Source: Prolixibacteraceae bacterium
GTDB taxonomy: Bacteria > Bacteroidota > Bacteroidia > Bacteroidales > Prolixibacteraceae
Assembly: GCA_019720755.1 (NCBI GenBank)
Contig: CP081303.1
Coordinates: forward strand, 1,612,001-1,676,000
Direction: 5' to 3'
Length of the DNA stretch: 64,000 nucleotides
The notes beneath the pieces are model-generated. The model made no database searches and was not told the origin of the DNA. It worked only from the letters and a program-made list of their open reading frames with translations. The position numbers and the translations under genes were made by a program. Of this stretch, positions 26,235-35,073 are shown in pieces (position 1 is the stretch's first letter; the number at the start of each line of letters is the position of its first letter).

Positions 26235-26747
26235 ATGAAACGTTTTACTACATTGTCTTTGATGCTACTATTTATAATCACACTTTTTAGTAGTTGTACC
26301 CAACGATTGCTTGATTTTACGATGATCTCTTCGAAGAATATAGATCTAACGCATGGCGCAGATTTTCAACGAGGTCCTAAACGTGTAGATGGCGCAGACA
26401 AGATTCATTACATCATCTGTTTTCCTACAGGAGTGGTGAATATTAAAGAGGCATTAGACAGAGCCATTGAATCAACTCCTGGCTGTGTTGCTTTGCTTGA
26501 TGGTGTTATCTATTGTAAATATTGGTATATCCCATTGATTTATGGTCAATACAAGGCTATTGTAGAAGGAACACCATTGATTGATCCACAAATAAAGCAA
26601 ACTAGCAGTGTTCAAGATAATTATCGTATCCTCTCCTTCGACAAAAAGGGAAAACTTACAGAGAGTCGTAGTGTGGATGCCGAAACATTTGCTGGATTGA
26701 CCCATAAGATGATCCCCATGAAGGTTGGTGATCACGTAAAAAATTAA
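26235..26747 (+). CDS. Predicted lipoprotein
   Basis: The 170-residue product begins with a lipoprotein signal, FTTLSLMLLFIITLFSSC, with the lipobox Cys at residue 21. After cleavage it would be membrane-anchored on the periplasmic or outer side. The mature part (FPTGVVNIKEALDRAIESTP, GCVALLDGVIYCKYWYIPLI) is similar to a family of Bacteroidota lipoproteins of unknown role. No enzyme motif is visible. Confidence 0.65.
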   Translation: MKRFTTLSLMLLFIITLFSSCTQRLLDFTMISSKNIDLTHGADFQRGPKRVDGADKIHYIICFPTGVVNIKEALDRAIESTPGCVALLDGVIYCKYWYIPLIYGQYKAIVEGTPLIDPQIKQTSSVQDNYRILSFDKKGKLTESRSVDAETFAGLTHKMIPMKVGDHVKN

Positions 26748-26840
26748 CAGATTTGTCTTGTTGATGTTGAAGACTTTCTAATATAAAGCTCTTATCGAGA
26801 TCCTCTGTTTTTGAATTCAACGGTGGGAGCTTGTAGTGAA

Positions 26841-26880
26841 AAAGAGATGGGAGAGACAGCCCATCTCTTTGATATCCCCT
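26841..26880 (+). terminator. Probable intrinsic terminator after the lipoprotein gene
   Basis: AAAGAGATGGG (26841-26851) pairs with CCCATCTCTTT (26860-26870) around an 8-base loop. A T-rich run follows after about 10 bases. The remaining sequence to 27045 shows no gene. Confidence 0.5.
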
Positions 26881-27146
26881 TTTTTATGAACACATAATGC
26901 TTATAGAACACGATTGAAGTTATTAAGCGATAGTATTGAAGGAGATCGAATCTTGCCTGAAATATTGGCTTGAAAGAGATCTATTTTATGATTTTTACCA
27001 GTCGTTTGGTATCTGTTAAATTTTAATGTTTTATAAATTGTTAGTATGAAGTTTTTAGTTTTATTATTGCTTACTCCCTTTCTCTTAAGACACAAAGAAG
27101 GTACTAATGCTTACTTTGGATATGCAACAAAATATTGGACAATTAA

Positions 27147-27971
27147 TTAAGCCACATTAAAATATTTCTGTTTCCCAAATTCGAGAGGAGTCAAATAACC
27201 AAGTGTTGCATGTCTTCTCTGTCTATTGTACCAAATTTCAATGAATTTGACTATGTCTATTTTAGCCTGAAAATAAGAGTGATATTATTTATGATCAATC
27301 ATTTCTGATTTGATAATCTTAAAGAAGCTTTCTGCTACTGCATTATCCCAGCAGTTTTCTTTTCTGCTCATACTTTGTTTTATTCGATCTTTAACTAACT
27401 CATCTCGAAATACTTTTGCTCAATATTGTACTCCTCTGTCAGAATGAAAGATCATACCTGGCTTAATATCACGATTTATTTTAGCCATCCTCCATTCTTT
27501 AAGTATTGTACACTCCGTGGTCATATTATCAGAAAGAGACCATCCAATTACTTTTCGATCAAAAAGGTCTATTACAGTTGTTAAATAAAACCATCCTTGG
27601 TCTGTTGGAACATAGGTTATTTCAGAGACCCGAACTTTCGATGGTTCGGCAGGAGTAAACTTTCGATCCAAGTGATTCTCTGATATTATATTTAAATGAT
27701 TAGAATCAGTTGTTTGCACCTTATATCTCTTATTTACAATACTTTTAATAGATTCGTTTTTCATTATTCTTGCAACTCTATTTCTTGAAGTAACAACGCC
27801 TTGCACTCTTAATTCTGCTGTAATTTTATTACTACCATATCGGCACTTAGATTGTTCGTATATTTCTCGAATACGAATAGTATCCTTCTTTATAGCAATA
27901 GATCTAGGAGCTTCTTCTCTTGATAACCAATCATAAAAACCACTTCGACTCACTTGCATAACACGGCACAT
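27147..27971 (-). pseudogene. IS3 orfB transposase with two in-frame stops
   Basis: The DDE integrase part starts MCRVMQVSRSGFYDWLSREE and includes TYVPTDQGWFYLTTVIDLFD (first and second acidic positions) and FHSDRGVQY. A TGA follows at once. The frame then continues [26 protein letters not shown] (catalytic Glu), and meets a TAA after MIDHK. It ends YNRQRRHATLGYLTPLEF and a final stop at 27147. All three catalytic acids can be traced, but the two stops make it inactive. Confidence 0.85.
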
Positions 27972-28003
27972 ATCCTCGACAGTAAATTGGTTGTTAAACG
28001 TTG

Positions 28004-28276
28004 CTATAAATTCATATTTGTGCTGTCGCTCTTGGAGAATATGCTCACTGCCTTTTTTAATATATCTCGCTCTATTTGTGTTTTACGAAGTTCGGCTTTT
28101 AGTGCTTTAATTTCTTCTTGTTCAGATGTGCGAACTCGATTATCGTTTCCTTTAAAACTATTCTCTTTGAATTGAGAATGCTCATTAATCCAACGATATA
28201 CCATTCTTCTATCAAGATCCATATCCGAAGCAACCTCACTTGTTGATTTGCCACTAAGACAGAGGTTAACAGCCAT
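28004..28276 (-). CDS. IS3 orfA, helix-turn-helix protein
   Basis: This 90-residue orfA has a homeodomain-like helix-turn-helix (STSEVASDMDLDRRMVYRWI) and a leucine-zipper-like tail (EEIKALKAELRKTQIERDIL). The frame is open upstream to about 28318, with KRYNKEFK before the chosen Met, so the true start may lie there. In intact IS3 elements a -1 frameshift near its end fuses it to orfB. Here the partner is broken, so orfA can at most bind the element's ends. Confidence 0.75.
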   Translation of the reverse strand: MAVNLCLSGKSTSEVASDMDLDRRMVYRWINEHSQFKENSFKGNDNRVRTSEQEEIKALKAELRKTQIERDILKKAVSIFSKSDSTNMNL

Positions 28277-28820
28277 TGTCTTGAATTCTTTGTTGTAACG
28301 TTTCCTTTGCTTATAATCATATTGTAAAGATAAGTGCTTTAATTAATTGTCCGAAAAATGTAGCACATCCACTTATGCTTTGAACCGATATACGAATCAT
28401 CATATGACCGTTGGGGGAGATGGTACCAAGGATGCTGCAGATACTTTTAAAAGTGGTTCTGTAGATATCTATTATCAAAAAGTGCTGCCGAATGAACAGG
28501 AGGTCTTAATGAATGTCGTGGGAAACTATTATTCCACCTCGTCGGAGTATAAACTTTTGGAGATTGCAACGTTTGGTGAACAAGATACTTTGCTCTTTGA
28601 TTTTATGAAGAGTGACAAGATACTCTGTTGTGGTAGAGTGAGGACACTGTCCCAAAAAGTGTGTAAGTCATTTTGTATGTCTAGTATAATGTCAGAGTGA
28701 TCGTATAAATGGGAGTAAAATAAAGAATCGACGATAGGTTTAATGTAATGGTAACCCTAGAAAAGATTGGATTTTATGATTTTAGATCGTTTATTTGTTC
28801 TGATTAAAAATTAGAATGTA

Positions 28821-30347
28821 ATGAAGAACAGGAGTAAAAAGCTGCATCGTTGGCCAGGATTAGTTATGGCATTTTTCTTTATATACTATGGTGTCTCTGG
28901 TATTCTTTTGAATCATCGTAATACAATATCCTCTGTGGATGTTTCACGTAAGCTTCTTCCATCTTCTTTTAGATATAATCATTGGAATAATGCTGCCTTA
29001 AAAGGAGATTTAAGAGTCAATAAAGATAGTATCTTGGTTTATGGTAATATTGGTGTTTGGGTTACCGATCATGAACATCGTAATTATCGTCCAATAAATA
29101 ATGGTTTTCCTGATGGGGTGGATAATCGTAAGGTGAATGATATTCTGCGACTACCCAATGGTAATCTATATGCTGCAACGCGATCCGGACTCTATTGTTG
29201 GGATGTTAAAAGACGGAAATGGGATAAATTTAAAATGTCGACAGATGCACCTCGTTTTGTCGGTTTAACCCATGTTGGTGACACGCTTTATGCTGCAAAT
29301 AGGTCGAATCTTTATCGAGCTTTTTCTCCAGTTATTGGATCTTCTTTTGAGGAAATTGTTTTGCCTGCCCCTGTTGGATATCTCAAGAAAGTCTCTCTTT
29401 TTCGGACTGTTTGGCAGCTACACTCAGGAGAAATATTCGGTCTTCCTGGGAAATTATTTATTGACTTTTTGGCATTAATTCTTATGTTACTTTCTGTAAC
29501 TGGCATCTTCTATCTATTTCTCCCAAAATGGATACGTAAGAAGAGACAAAAGGGTAAGAAGCTTAATCGGTCTGTAGGTCTTTTTAAATGGAGTGTCCGA
29601 AAACATCATAAAGTTGGTATTTGGTCTTTTATTTTTGTTGCCTTTCTGACTTTTACTGGGATGTTTCTTCGTCCTCCTTTAATTCTTGCAATTGCGTCAG
29701 GAGAAGTTTCTCCTATTCCATATTCTCATTTAGATAAGAAGAATAGTTGGGATGATAAGCTTCGGGATATCCAGTATGATCGTTTGAGAGATCGAATGAT
29801 GGTTGCTACTTCTGATGGAATCTATAGGGTGGATTTATGGGATGCTCCGTTACACAAGTTTGCTATTCAGCCACCAGTAAGTGTGATGGGGATAACGGTC
29901 TTTGAACCACAATGGGATGGTAGTTTTCTAATTGGCTCTTTTCAAGGTCTCTATCGATGGAATCCAGAGATCTTTCAAATATTGGATGCCATGACAGGAG
30001 AACCATATAAAGATAGTGGATCAGGACGTCCTGTCGGAAGTCATGTTGTGACTGGTTTGATTCATGGAGAGACAGGAGAACGGTTTGTTGTGGATTATTT
30101 TAAAGGCGTGAGAGAATCAAATTTAGGACATCGTTTCCCTGCGATGCCTAGTTCAGTGAAAGAAGTGTCTCCCATGTCTTTGTGGAGTGTGGCCTTAGAG
30201 GTTCATACAGGACGTATCTTTCGAGATCTTTTAGGAGATTTCTATATTCTGATTGTTCCGCTTTCAGGCATTGTTGGATTATTGGTCGTTTTTAGTGGGC
30301 TTACCTTATGGCTGCGTCGTTATAGAAAGAGAAAAAAGAACGCTTAG
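28821..30347 (+). CDS. PepSY-type membrane protein with beta-propeller-like periplasmic part
   Basis: This 508-residue protein starts LHRWPGLVMAFFFIYYGVSG, the first helix of PepSY-associated membrane proteins that often accompany iron or redox functions. Further membrane segments lie near 215-235, 260-285 and 475-495. Between them are repeated motifs such as NDILRLPNGNLYAATRSGLY and RDRMMVATSDGIYRVDLWD, typical of two-component-regulator-like propeller blades, probably periplasmic. It stands alone, with about 120 bases of possible promoter DNA upstream. Substrate is unknown. Confidence 0.7.
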   Translation: MKNRSKKLHRWPGLVMAFFFIYYGVSGILLNHRNTISSVDVSRKLLPSSFRYNHWNNAALKGDLRVNKDSILVYGNIGVWVTDHEHRNYRPINNGFPDGVDNRKVNDILRLPNGNLYAATRSGLYCWDVKRRKWDKFKMSTDAPRFVGLTHVGDTLYAANRSNLYRAFSPVIGSSFEEIVLPAPVGYLKKVSLFRTVWQLHSGEIFGLPGKLFIDFLALILMLLSVTGIFYLFLPKWIRKKRQKGKKLNRSVGLFKWSVRKHHKVGIWSFIFVAFLTFTGMFLRPPLILAIASGEVSPIPYSHLDKKNSWDDKLRDIQYDRLRDRMMVATSDGIYRVDLWDAPLHKFAIQPPVSVMGITVFEPQWDGSFLIGSFQGLYRWNPEIFQILDAMTGEPYKDSGSGRPVGSHVVTGLIHGETGERFVVDYFKGVRESNLGHRFPAMPSSVKEVSPMSLWSVALEVHTGRIFRDLLGDFYILIVPLSGIVGLLVVFSGLTLWLRRYRKRKKNA

Positions 30348-30446
30348 TTTGTTGGAGCCTTTAAATTAATTTTATTCATCCCTAACTGATATTATCTCTT
30401 TTCGACTATATTTATGGTAAATAATATAGGAAAAACCAGATAGATT

Positions 30447-31466
30447 ATGTCGACGAATCGAAATGCAATAATACGTTATAAGACACTAGATCGATGTTTT
30501 AGAAGTAGATCAAGAGATTATACCTTTCATGATTTATTAGAAGCATGCAATAAAGCCCTTGTTCGTGTTAATCCTAAATCCACGGGGATATCAGAACGTA
30601 CTTTACGAGGGGATATTGCAGATATGAAGAAGCCTGAGTTGTTTGATGCTCCTATTGAAACAAGGCAAAGTGGAATTGGAAAGTCTGAATATTACTATTA
30701 TGATGACCCTAATTTTATGATCTTTAATCAACCTTTAGATGAGGGGGAGGAGTATCATCTTCGCGAGGCTTTACAGACATTATCTCAGTTCAAAGGATTA
30801 CCTCATCTATATTGGGTAGATGAGATCATGCTTCGATTGCGCGAATCATTGAATATAGACCCTAAAGAGTGTGTCATGATGTTTGATGAAAATCCAAATT
30901 TGGAAGGTCGGGGTTTTATGACAGGGCTTTACGATTCTATTGTTCGAGAACAGACCATAAAACTGTTGTATAAGCCATTTAACTATGATGAGCCTTTTGA
31001 AGTTGAGGTGTCTCCTTATCTTTTGAAGCAATATAATAATCGTTGGTTTCTTTTTGCATGGGGAATGCAGGAGGATTGTCTTCGTATCTACTCTTTAGAT
31101 CGGATTAAGAAAGTAGTGAGAACAAATGGTTCGTATCGTAAAAATGTAGATGTCGATTTCCAGGATTTCTTTGAAGAGATTGTAGGAGTAACCCATCATG
31201 ATATTCCTGAACAGGAAATTCTATTGAAAGTGGACCTTGATTTAATTCCTTATATTCTTACAAAACCGCTTCATCCATCCCAGTCAAGTTTTCGAAAAGA
31301 GGAGGGGATCATACGCATTTGTGTGGTGCCAAACTATGAGTTGGAGTCTCTAATACTCTCTTTTGGTGATCGGATGGAGGTATTGGAACCCATTGAATTT
31401 AGAGAACGTATAGGCAATAGAGTTGCACGTCTATCGGAACGATATTCAACGAAAGGAGGTGAATAA
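30447..31466 (+). CDS. WYL-domain transcriptional regulator
   Basis: The 339 residues begin with a DeoR-like helix-turn-helix region (RYKTLDRCFRSRSRDYTFHD, ISERTLRGDIADMK). The WYL domain is at about 150-245, with SIVREQTIKLLYKPF and VSPYLLKQYNNRWFLFAWG, ending in a WCX-like C-terminal part. WYL regulators sense ligands, often nucleic-acid related, and many control defence genes. No defence gene is directly adjacent here; the CRISPR locus is 6 kb upstream. Target is unknown. Confidence 0.85.
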   Translation: MSTNRNAIIRYKTLDRCFRSRSRDYTFHDLLEACNKALVRVNPKSTGISERTLRGDIADMKKPELFDAPIETRQSGIGKSEYYYYDDPNFMIFNQPLDEGEEYHLREALQTLSQFKGLPHLYWVDEIMLRLRESLNIDPKECVMMFDENPNLEGRGFMTGLYDSIVREQTIKLLYKPFNYDEPFEVEVSPYLLKQYNNRWFLFAWGMQEDCLRIYSLDRIKKVVRTNGSYRKNVDVDFQDFFEEIVGVTHHDIPEQEILLKVDLDLIPYILTKPLHPSQSSFRKEEGIIRICVVPNYELESLILSFGDRMEVLEPIEFRERIGNRVARLSERYSTKGGE

Positions 31467-31899
31467 TCATCGAATATTACCTCTTTGATAGATTGTGGTG
31501 TATTTGGTTGATTATTCGAGTGGTAAGTGTGTGCGAATGGGTTTTATTGATGTAACGACCATAAGTGTTCGCGCATGAATTACACTGTTGCTTCCTTGTC
31601 CATTTCCAACCTTTTTGTTTTACACTGTTGCTTTTAGAAAAGACAAATTGAAGGAGATATGAATTAAATAATAGAATAAAATTTACAAAGTAATTGGTTG
31701 TGTAATACATCTATTCATGGAGTTGAATGTAGAAAGTAATATTTAATAATAATGGTTCATTTGATATTATTATTGAACCATATGCTATATATGTTGGTTT
31801 AAAGAGAGAGAAATAAAAAAGTATTCTTATAAAGTAATGGGATTTACTTTATGTGATTGTTTAGATGAATCGAGTTATATCTCTCTAAAACTAAAAATT
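31467..31899. other. Intergenic region without a visible gene
   Basis: It lies between the WYL regulator and the barrel protein. I see two direct TACACTGTTGCTT segments (31580-31635 area) and AT-rich DNA that probably carries the promoter of the barrel gene, but no coding sequence with a credible start. Confidence 0.5.
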
Positions 31900-32526
31900 A
31901 TGAAAAAACTAATATTGCTTTCTTTAATTCTTTTCGTTTCATTCGGAGCTAAAGCACAACTTTTGCCATTTGATTTAGGTCTTAAGGTTGGATGGAACAC
32001 TTCTGATATTAATACGAGTGATTTGTCTGATGCTATCTCTGCTTCTGATCCAACTAATAGTTCTGGATTTGCAGTGGGTGCATTTGCTCGTATTCACATG
32101 AAAAAACGTTATTTTATTCAACCAGAGGTTTATTTTAATAAGCGAAAAGGAACTACGACCTATAGCCTAGAGGATGGATCAAGTGTAGATTATGATTTGA
32201 AGATGAAGACCATCGATGTTCCTATTTTGTTTGGATACAAAGTGCTCAATGCAAAGGTTTTGAAGCTGAATGCTTTTACAGGACCTGTGATGATCTTTAA
32301 CACCAATAGTTCTTCTGATTTTGAAAGTTCTTTAGGAAGTATCTCTGAGCCTTCAGGAACAGACTGGGGATATCAGTTAGGTCTAGGAGTTGATTTTTTA
32401 ATGTTTACTTTAGATGCTCGTTATGAATGGGGATTGTCCAATGTAGATAGTGGATCGATTGAGAATATTTCTTTCGACCAAAAATCGAATATGTTGACGG
32501 TTTCTTTAGGATGGAGGATATTGTAA
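31900..32526 (+). CDS. PorT-like outer-membrane beta-barrel protein
   Basis: The ATG at 31900 gives a clear signal peptide, MKKLILLSLILFVSFGAKAQ; an in-frame codon at 31837 would add 21 residues that hide it. The mature ~190 residues alternate in the way of an eight-strand barrel: FDLGLKVGWNTSDI, GFAVGAFARIHMKKRYFIQP, VPILFGYKVLNAKVLKLNAF, YQLGLGVDFLMFTLDARYEW. It ends MLTVSLGWRIL, the usual C-terminal strand. It is followed by a good terminator. Confidence 0.8.
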   Translation: MKKLILLSLILFVSFGAKAQLLPFDLGLKVGWNTSDINTSDLSDAISASDPTNSSGFAVGAFARIHMKKRYFIQPEVYFNKRKGTTTYSLEDGSSVDYDLKMKTIDVPILFGYKVLNAKVLKLNAFTGPVMIFNTNSSSDFESSLGSISEPSGTDWGYQLGLGVDFLMFTLDARYEWGLSNVDSGSIENISFDQKSNMLTVSLGWRIL

Positions 32527-32553
32527 ATAAGGTGCTTGAGGGAATTAATGAGA

Positions 32554-32597
32554 GAAGGTTATGAATCTTGCGTAGAAGAGTGTAACCTTCTTTTTTA
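32554..32597 (+). terminator. Intrinsic terminator after the barrel gene
   Basis: GAAGGTTA pairs with TAACCTTC and is followed directly by TTTTTT. The 8-bp stem has a long loop, so the hairpin is moderate. Confidence 0.65.
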
Positions 32598-32669
32598 GCA
32601 CAAATTTTTTGTGAGGAATAAAAAGTATTATCTTCGTTTGAAGCTAATGTTTAACGAAAAGATCTTTTA

Positions 32670-34448
32670 TTGGTATCTCATATCATCATAGTATTTATTG
32701 TATTGCTGTTTATCGTTCTATCTCTGTACTTTGAGTGGACGGGACCTTCATTTACCTTTTTAATAGCGGTGAGTGTTTTGGCAGTTTTTGGGATACTAAC
32801 TCCAAAGGAGATAATGTCCGGATTTGCCAATGAACAGTTAGCGGTAATATTGCTTCTTCTGCTTATTGGAGATGTGATTCGACAAAGTTCTACGATTGAA
32901 CGATTCTTTGATTGGTTTTTTCGTTCGAGTAAGACCTATCATAGTTTTGTATTTAGAATGACTTTAGTTGTCTCGGTTATGTCGGCTTTTTTTAATAATA
33001 CTCCACTTGTGGCGATTATGATGCCTTATGTAGATAGTTGGAGTAGAAGGAATAGGATCTCACCGTCTAAACTTCTCATTCCGTTATCATATGCAGCAAT
33101 TTTAGGAGGATGTGCTACTTTGATTGGTACTTCAACCAACTTAATCGTAAATGGCTTGCTATCAGAACAAGACATTCTTCCGGGTTTGGCACCTCTTGAG
33201 ATGTTTGACTTTAGTATAGTTGGGATCCCTATGATTTTAATAGGAATATTATATTTAGTTTTTTTCTCCGATAAACTCCTTCCGGATAAGAAGGATGCTA
33301 TGGGAGATTTTCAAAAGTCAAATAGAGATTATCTGCTTCAAGCGGTAGTGGATGAGGGCTCTCCATTGGTGGGAAAACGCATGAATGATGACAAGTTGAA
33401 GAATCTCCGTGGACTTTATATGGTGGAGATTGTGAGGGGGGAAAAACATATCTCTGCAATTTCACCTGAAACACAAGTGTTAACTGGAGATATCTTAACT
33501 TTCGCAGGAGATACAAGTACTGTTGCTGATTTGATAACACAATCTAATTCTGGGTTACGGTTTCCTGGAGCAGAGGGGTTGGTTTCTCGCAAAGTAACAC
33601 AAGTCGTAGAGATTGTTATTTCACATAATTCAACACTGATTGGAAAGACGGTATTGGAGGCCAATTTTCGTGTGAAATACGATGCAGCAGTAATTGCTGT
33701 GCACCGTAATGGAGAAAGAATTTCTGGGCAAATTACATATGAGAAACTGAAGGCTGGTGATGCTCTACTTCTATATGGAGGACAGAATTTTATTCGTTTG
33801 AGTAAAAATTCTCAAGATTTCTTTTTAATTACAAGTGTATTGGAGAATCGAAAAGTAGCTCCTTATAAGAGTGCATTGGTTATTATTGGATTGATTGCGT
33901 CTATATTGTTATCTGTATTTCGTATTGTTCCTCTTTTTACCTCTCTCTTGTTCTTATTGGTTTTTATGAACGTGTTGGGGATCTGTTCACCAAAGGATAT
34001 ATATAAGAGTTTAGATCTAAATTTGGCAATGATAATTGCGCTAGCACTTGCTTTGGGCGTAGCAATGACTAAAACAGGGGTGGCTAAAATAATTGCTCAA
34101 TCTATTATTACTATGTTTATGCCTATGGGGGTTTTGGGTTTGCTCGTAGGAATCTATTTGGTAACCTCATTGATGGCTAATTTAATTACTAATAAGGCAG
34201 CAGTGGCTCTTGTGTTTCCTATTGTATTAACCATTTCAAGGGATCTTCATATTCCTCCTGAACCATTGGTGTTATTGGTTGCATTTGCTTCTGCAGCGAA
34301 CTTTATGACACCAATAGGATATCAGACGAATTTGATGGTTTATGGTCCTGGAGGATATTCATTTAAAGATTATACAAAAATTGGATTCCCTTTGACATTT
34401 TTGTATCTGATTGTGACCGTGGTTGTTCTCTATTTTGTCTATTTTTAG
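32670..34448 (+). CDS. SLC13/DASS anion transporter with two RCK_C domains
   Basis: This 592-residue inner-membrane transporter has about 10-11 hydrophobic segments. The signature FFNNTPLVAIMMP (about 108-120) and LIGTSTNLIVNGLL (about 150-165) belong to the sodium-coupled sulfate/dicarboxylate family. Two TrkA-C/RCK_C regulatory domains lie in the cytoplasmic loop (about 215-290 and 300-380; SPLVGKRMNDDKLKNLRGLY and NSTLIGKTVLEANFRVKYDA). The C-terminal repeat has ANLITNKAAVALVFP. The frame has no ATG; TTG at 32670 is the only candidate start after the upstream in-frame stop. Sulfate is a reasonable but unproven substrate. Confidence 0.82.
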   Translation: MVSHIIIVFIVLLFIVLSLYFEWTGPSFTFLIAVSVLAVFGILTPKEIMSGFANEQLAVILLLLLIGDVIRQSSTIERFFDWFFRSSKTYHSFVFRMTLVVSVMSAFFNNTPLVAIMMPYVDSWSRRNRISPSKLLIPLSYAAILGGCATLIGTSTNLIVNGLLSEQDILPGLAPLEMFDFSIVGIPMILIGILYLVFFSDKLLPDKKDAMGDFQKSNRDYLLQAVVDEGSPLVGKRMNDDKLKNLRGLYMVEIVRGEKHISAISPETQVLTGDILTFAGDTSTVADLITQSNSGLRFPGAEGLVSRKVTQVVEIVISHNSTLIGKTVLEANFRVKYDAAVIAVHRNGERISGQITYEKLKAGDALLLYGGQNFIRLSKNSQDFFLITSVLENRKVAPYKSALVIIGLIASILLSVFRIVPLFTSLLFLLVFMNVLGICSPKDIYKSLDLNLAMIIALALALGVAMTKTGVAKIIAQSIITMFMPMGVLGLLVGIYLVTSLMANLITNKAAVALVFPIVLTISRDLHIPPEPLVLLVAFASAANFMTPIGYQTNLMVYGPGGYSFKDYTKIGFPLTFLYLIVTVVVLYFVYF

Positions 34449-34477
34449 GTGTAACGTATCGAGAAAAATAAGTAATT

Positions 34478-35056
34478 ATGAAACATTTTCATTTTATACA
34501 ACATAAAAGAAATCTCATTAGAGGGATTTTAGGAGTGTTACTAGGGGCAGTAATGCTTTTTGTGCCAGGAATTACAGCGAAGGTAATTTTGATATTAATA
34601 GGTTCACTTTTTTTGGTCATTGGACTTTCTGGACTTCTTTTTAATACAAAAAAGATCAGTTTGCCGTTTCGTAATTTATTGCGTACAGAGTCTTATATAA
34701 GTGTTCTAATAGGGCTTGTGTTAGTGGTTTTTCCAATACAGCTTACGGAAATTCTATCGTTTATCGTGGGTTTAGGCTTGTTATTGCTTTGTATTAGGCA
34801 GGGGTTGAACTACTTTCAAACAATGCAGTACTTTAATCCATCAAAACTTTATTTGATTTCGGCAATAGTCGAGCTGATTATTGCTGTTATTTTATTGTTT
34901 TTCCCGAAACTATTGGTTAGTATTATTGTATGGGTTGTTGGATGTATTTTGGTTTTGTATGGTGCAAACCAAATTGGTTTGTATATACAGATGAAGAGGA
35001 AATATAATGGTGCATCTTCCAAAGATATTGAAGATGTCGATTTTAAAGAGTTGTAA
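34478..35056 (+). CDS. DUF308/HdeD-like membrane protein
   Basis: The 192-residue protein has six membrane segments arranged as paired repeats, such as GILGVLLGAVMLFVPGITAK and ELIIAVILLFFPKLLVSIIV. This is the DUF308 (HdeD-type) pattern. HdeD is linked to acid stress in enterobacteria, but in Bacteroidota the role is unknown. It lies 29 bases after the transporter gene and 17 before topB. Confidence 0.75.
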   Translation: MKHFHFIQHKRNLIRGILGVLLGAVMLFVPGITAKVILILIGSLFLVIGLSGLLFNTKKISLPFRNLLRTESYISVLIGLVLVVFPIQLTEILSFIVGLGLLLLCIRQGLNYFQTMQYFNPSKLYLISAIVELIIAVILLFFPKLLVSIIVWVVGCILVLYGANQIGLYIQMKRKYNGASSKDIEDVDFKEL

Positions 35057-35073
35057 TAAATAATAGATATATA

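Larger units (their letters stand above)
27136..28353 (-). mobile_element. Decayed IS3-family insertion sequence
   Basis: GGACAATTAATTAA at the left end (from 27137) is repeated in inverted orientation at the right end (TTAATTAATTGTCC, 28339-28352), giving terminal inverted repeats about 1.2 kb apart. Inside lie orfA and orfB of the IS3 (IS150-like) type on the minus strand. OrfB has two in-frame stops, so the element cannot make an intact transposase. Confidence 0.85.
27046..28700 (+). pseudogene. Possible secreted-protein gene split by the IS3 element
   Basis: A start at 27046 gives a signal-peptide-like MKFLVLLLLLTPFLLRHKEG that runs into the left end of the IS element at about 27136. Right of the element, from about 28353 to 28700, an open frame without its own plausible start continues (LNRYTNHHMTVGGDGTKDAA, VLPNEQEVLMNVVGNYYS). 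The simplest reading is one gene disrupted by insertion. I cannot see a target-site duplication that would prove it, and the right part could be an older fragment. Confidence 0.4.

Noticed and set aside
30447-31466. WYL regulator considered as a controller of the CRISPR locus
   Set aside because: WYL proteins can regulate defence genes, but this one is 6 kb away behind unrelated genes, so the link is too weak to report as a finding.
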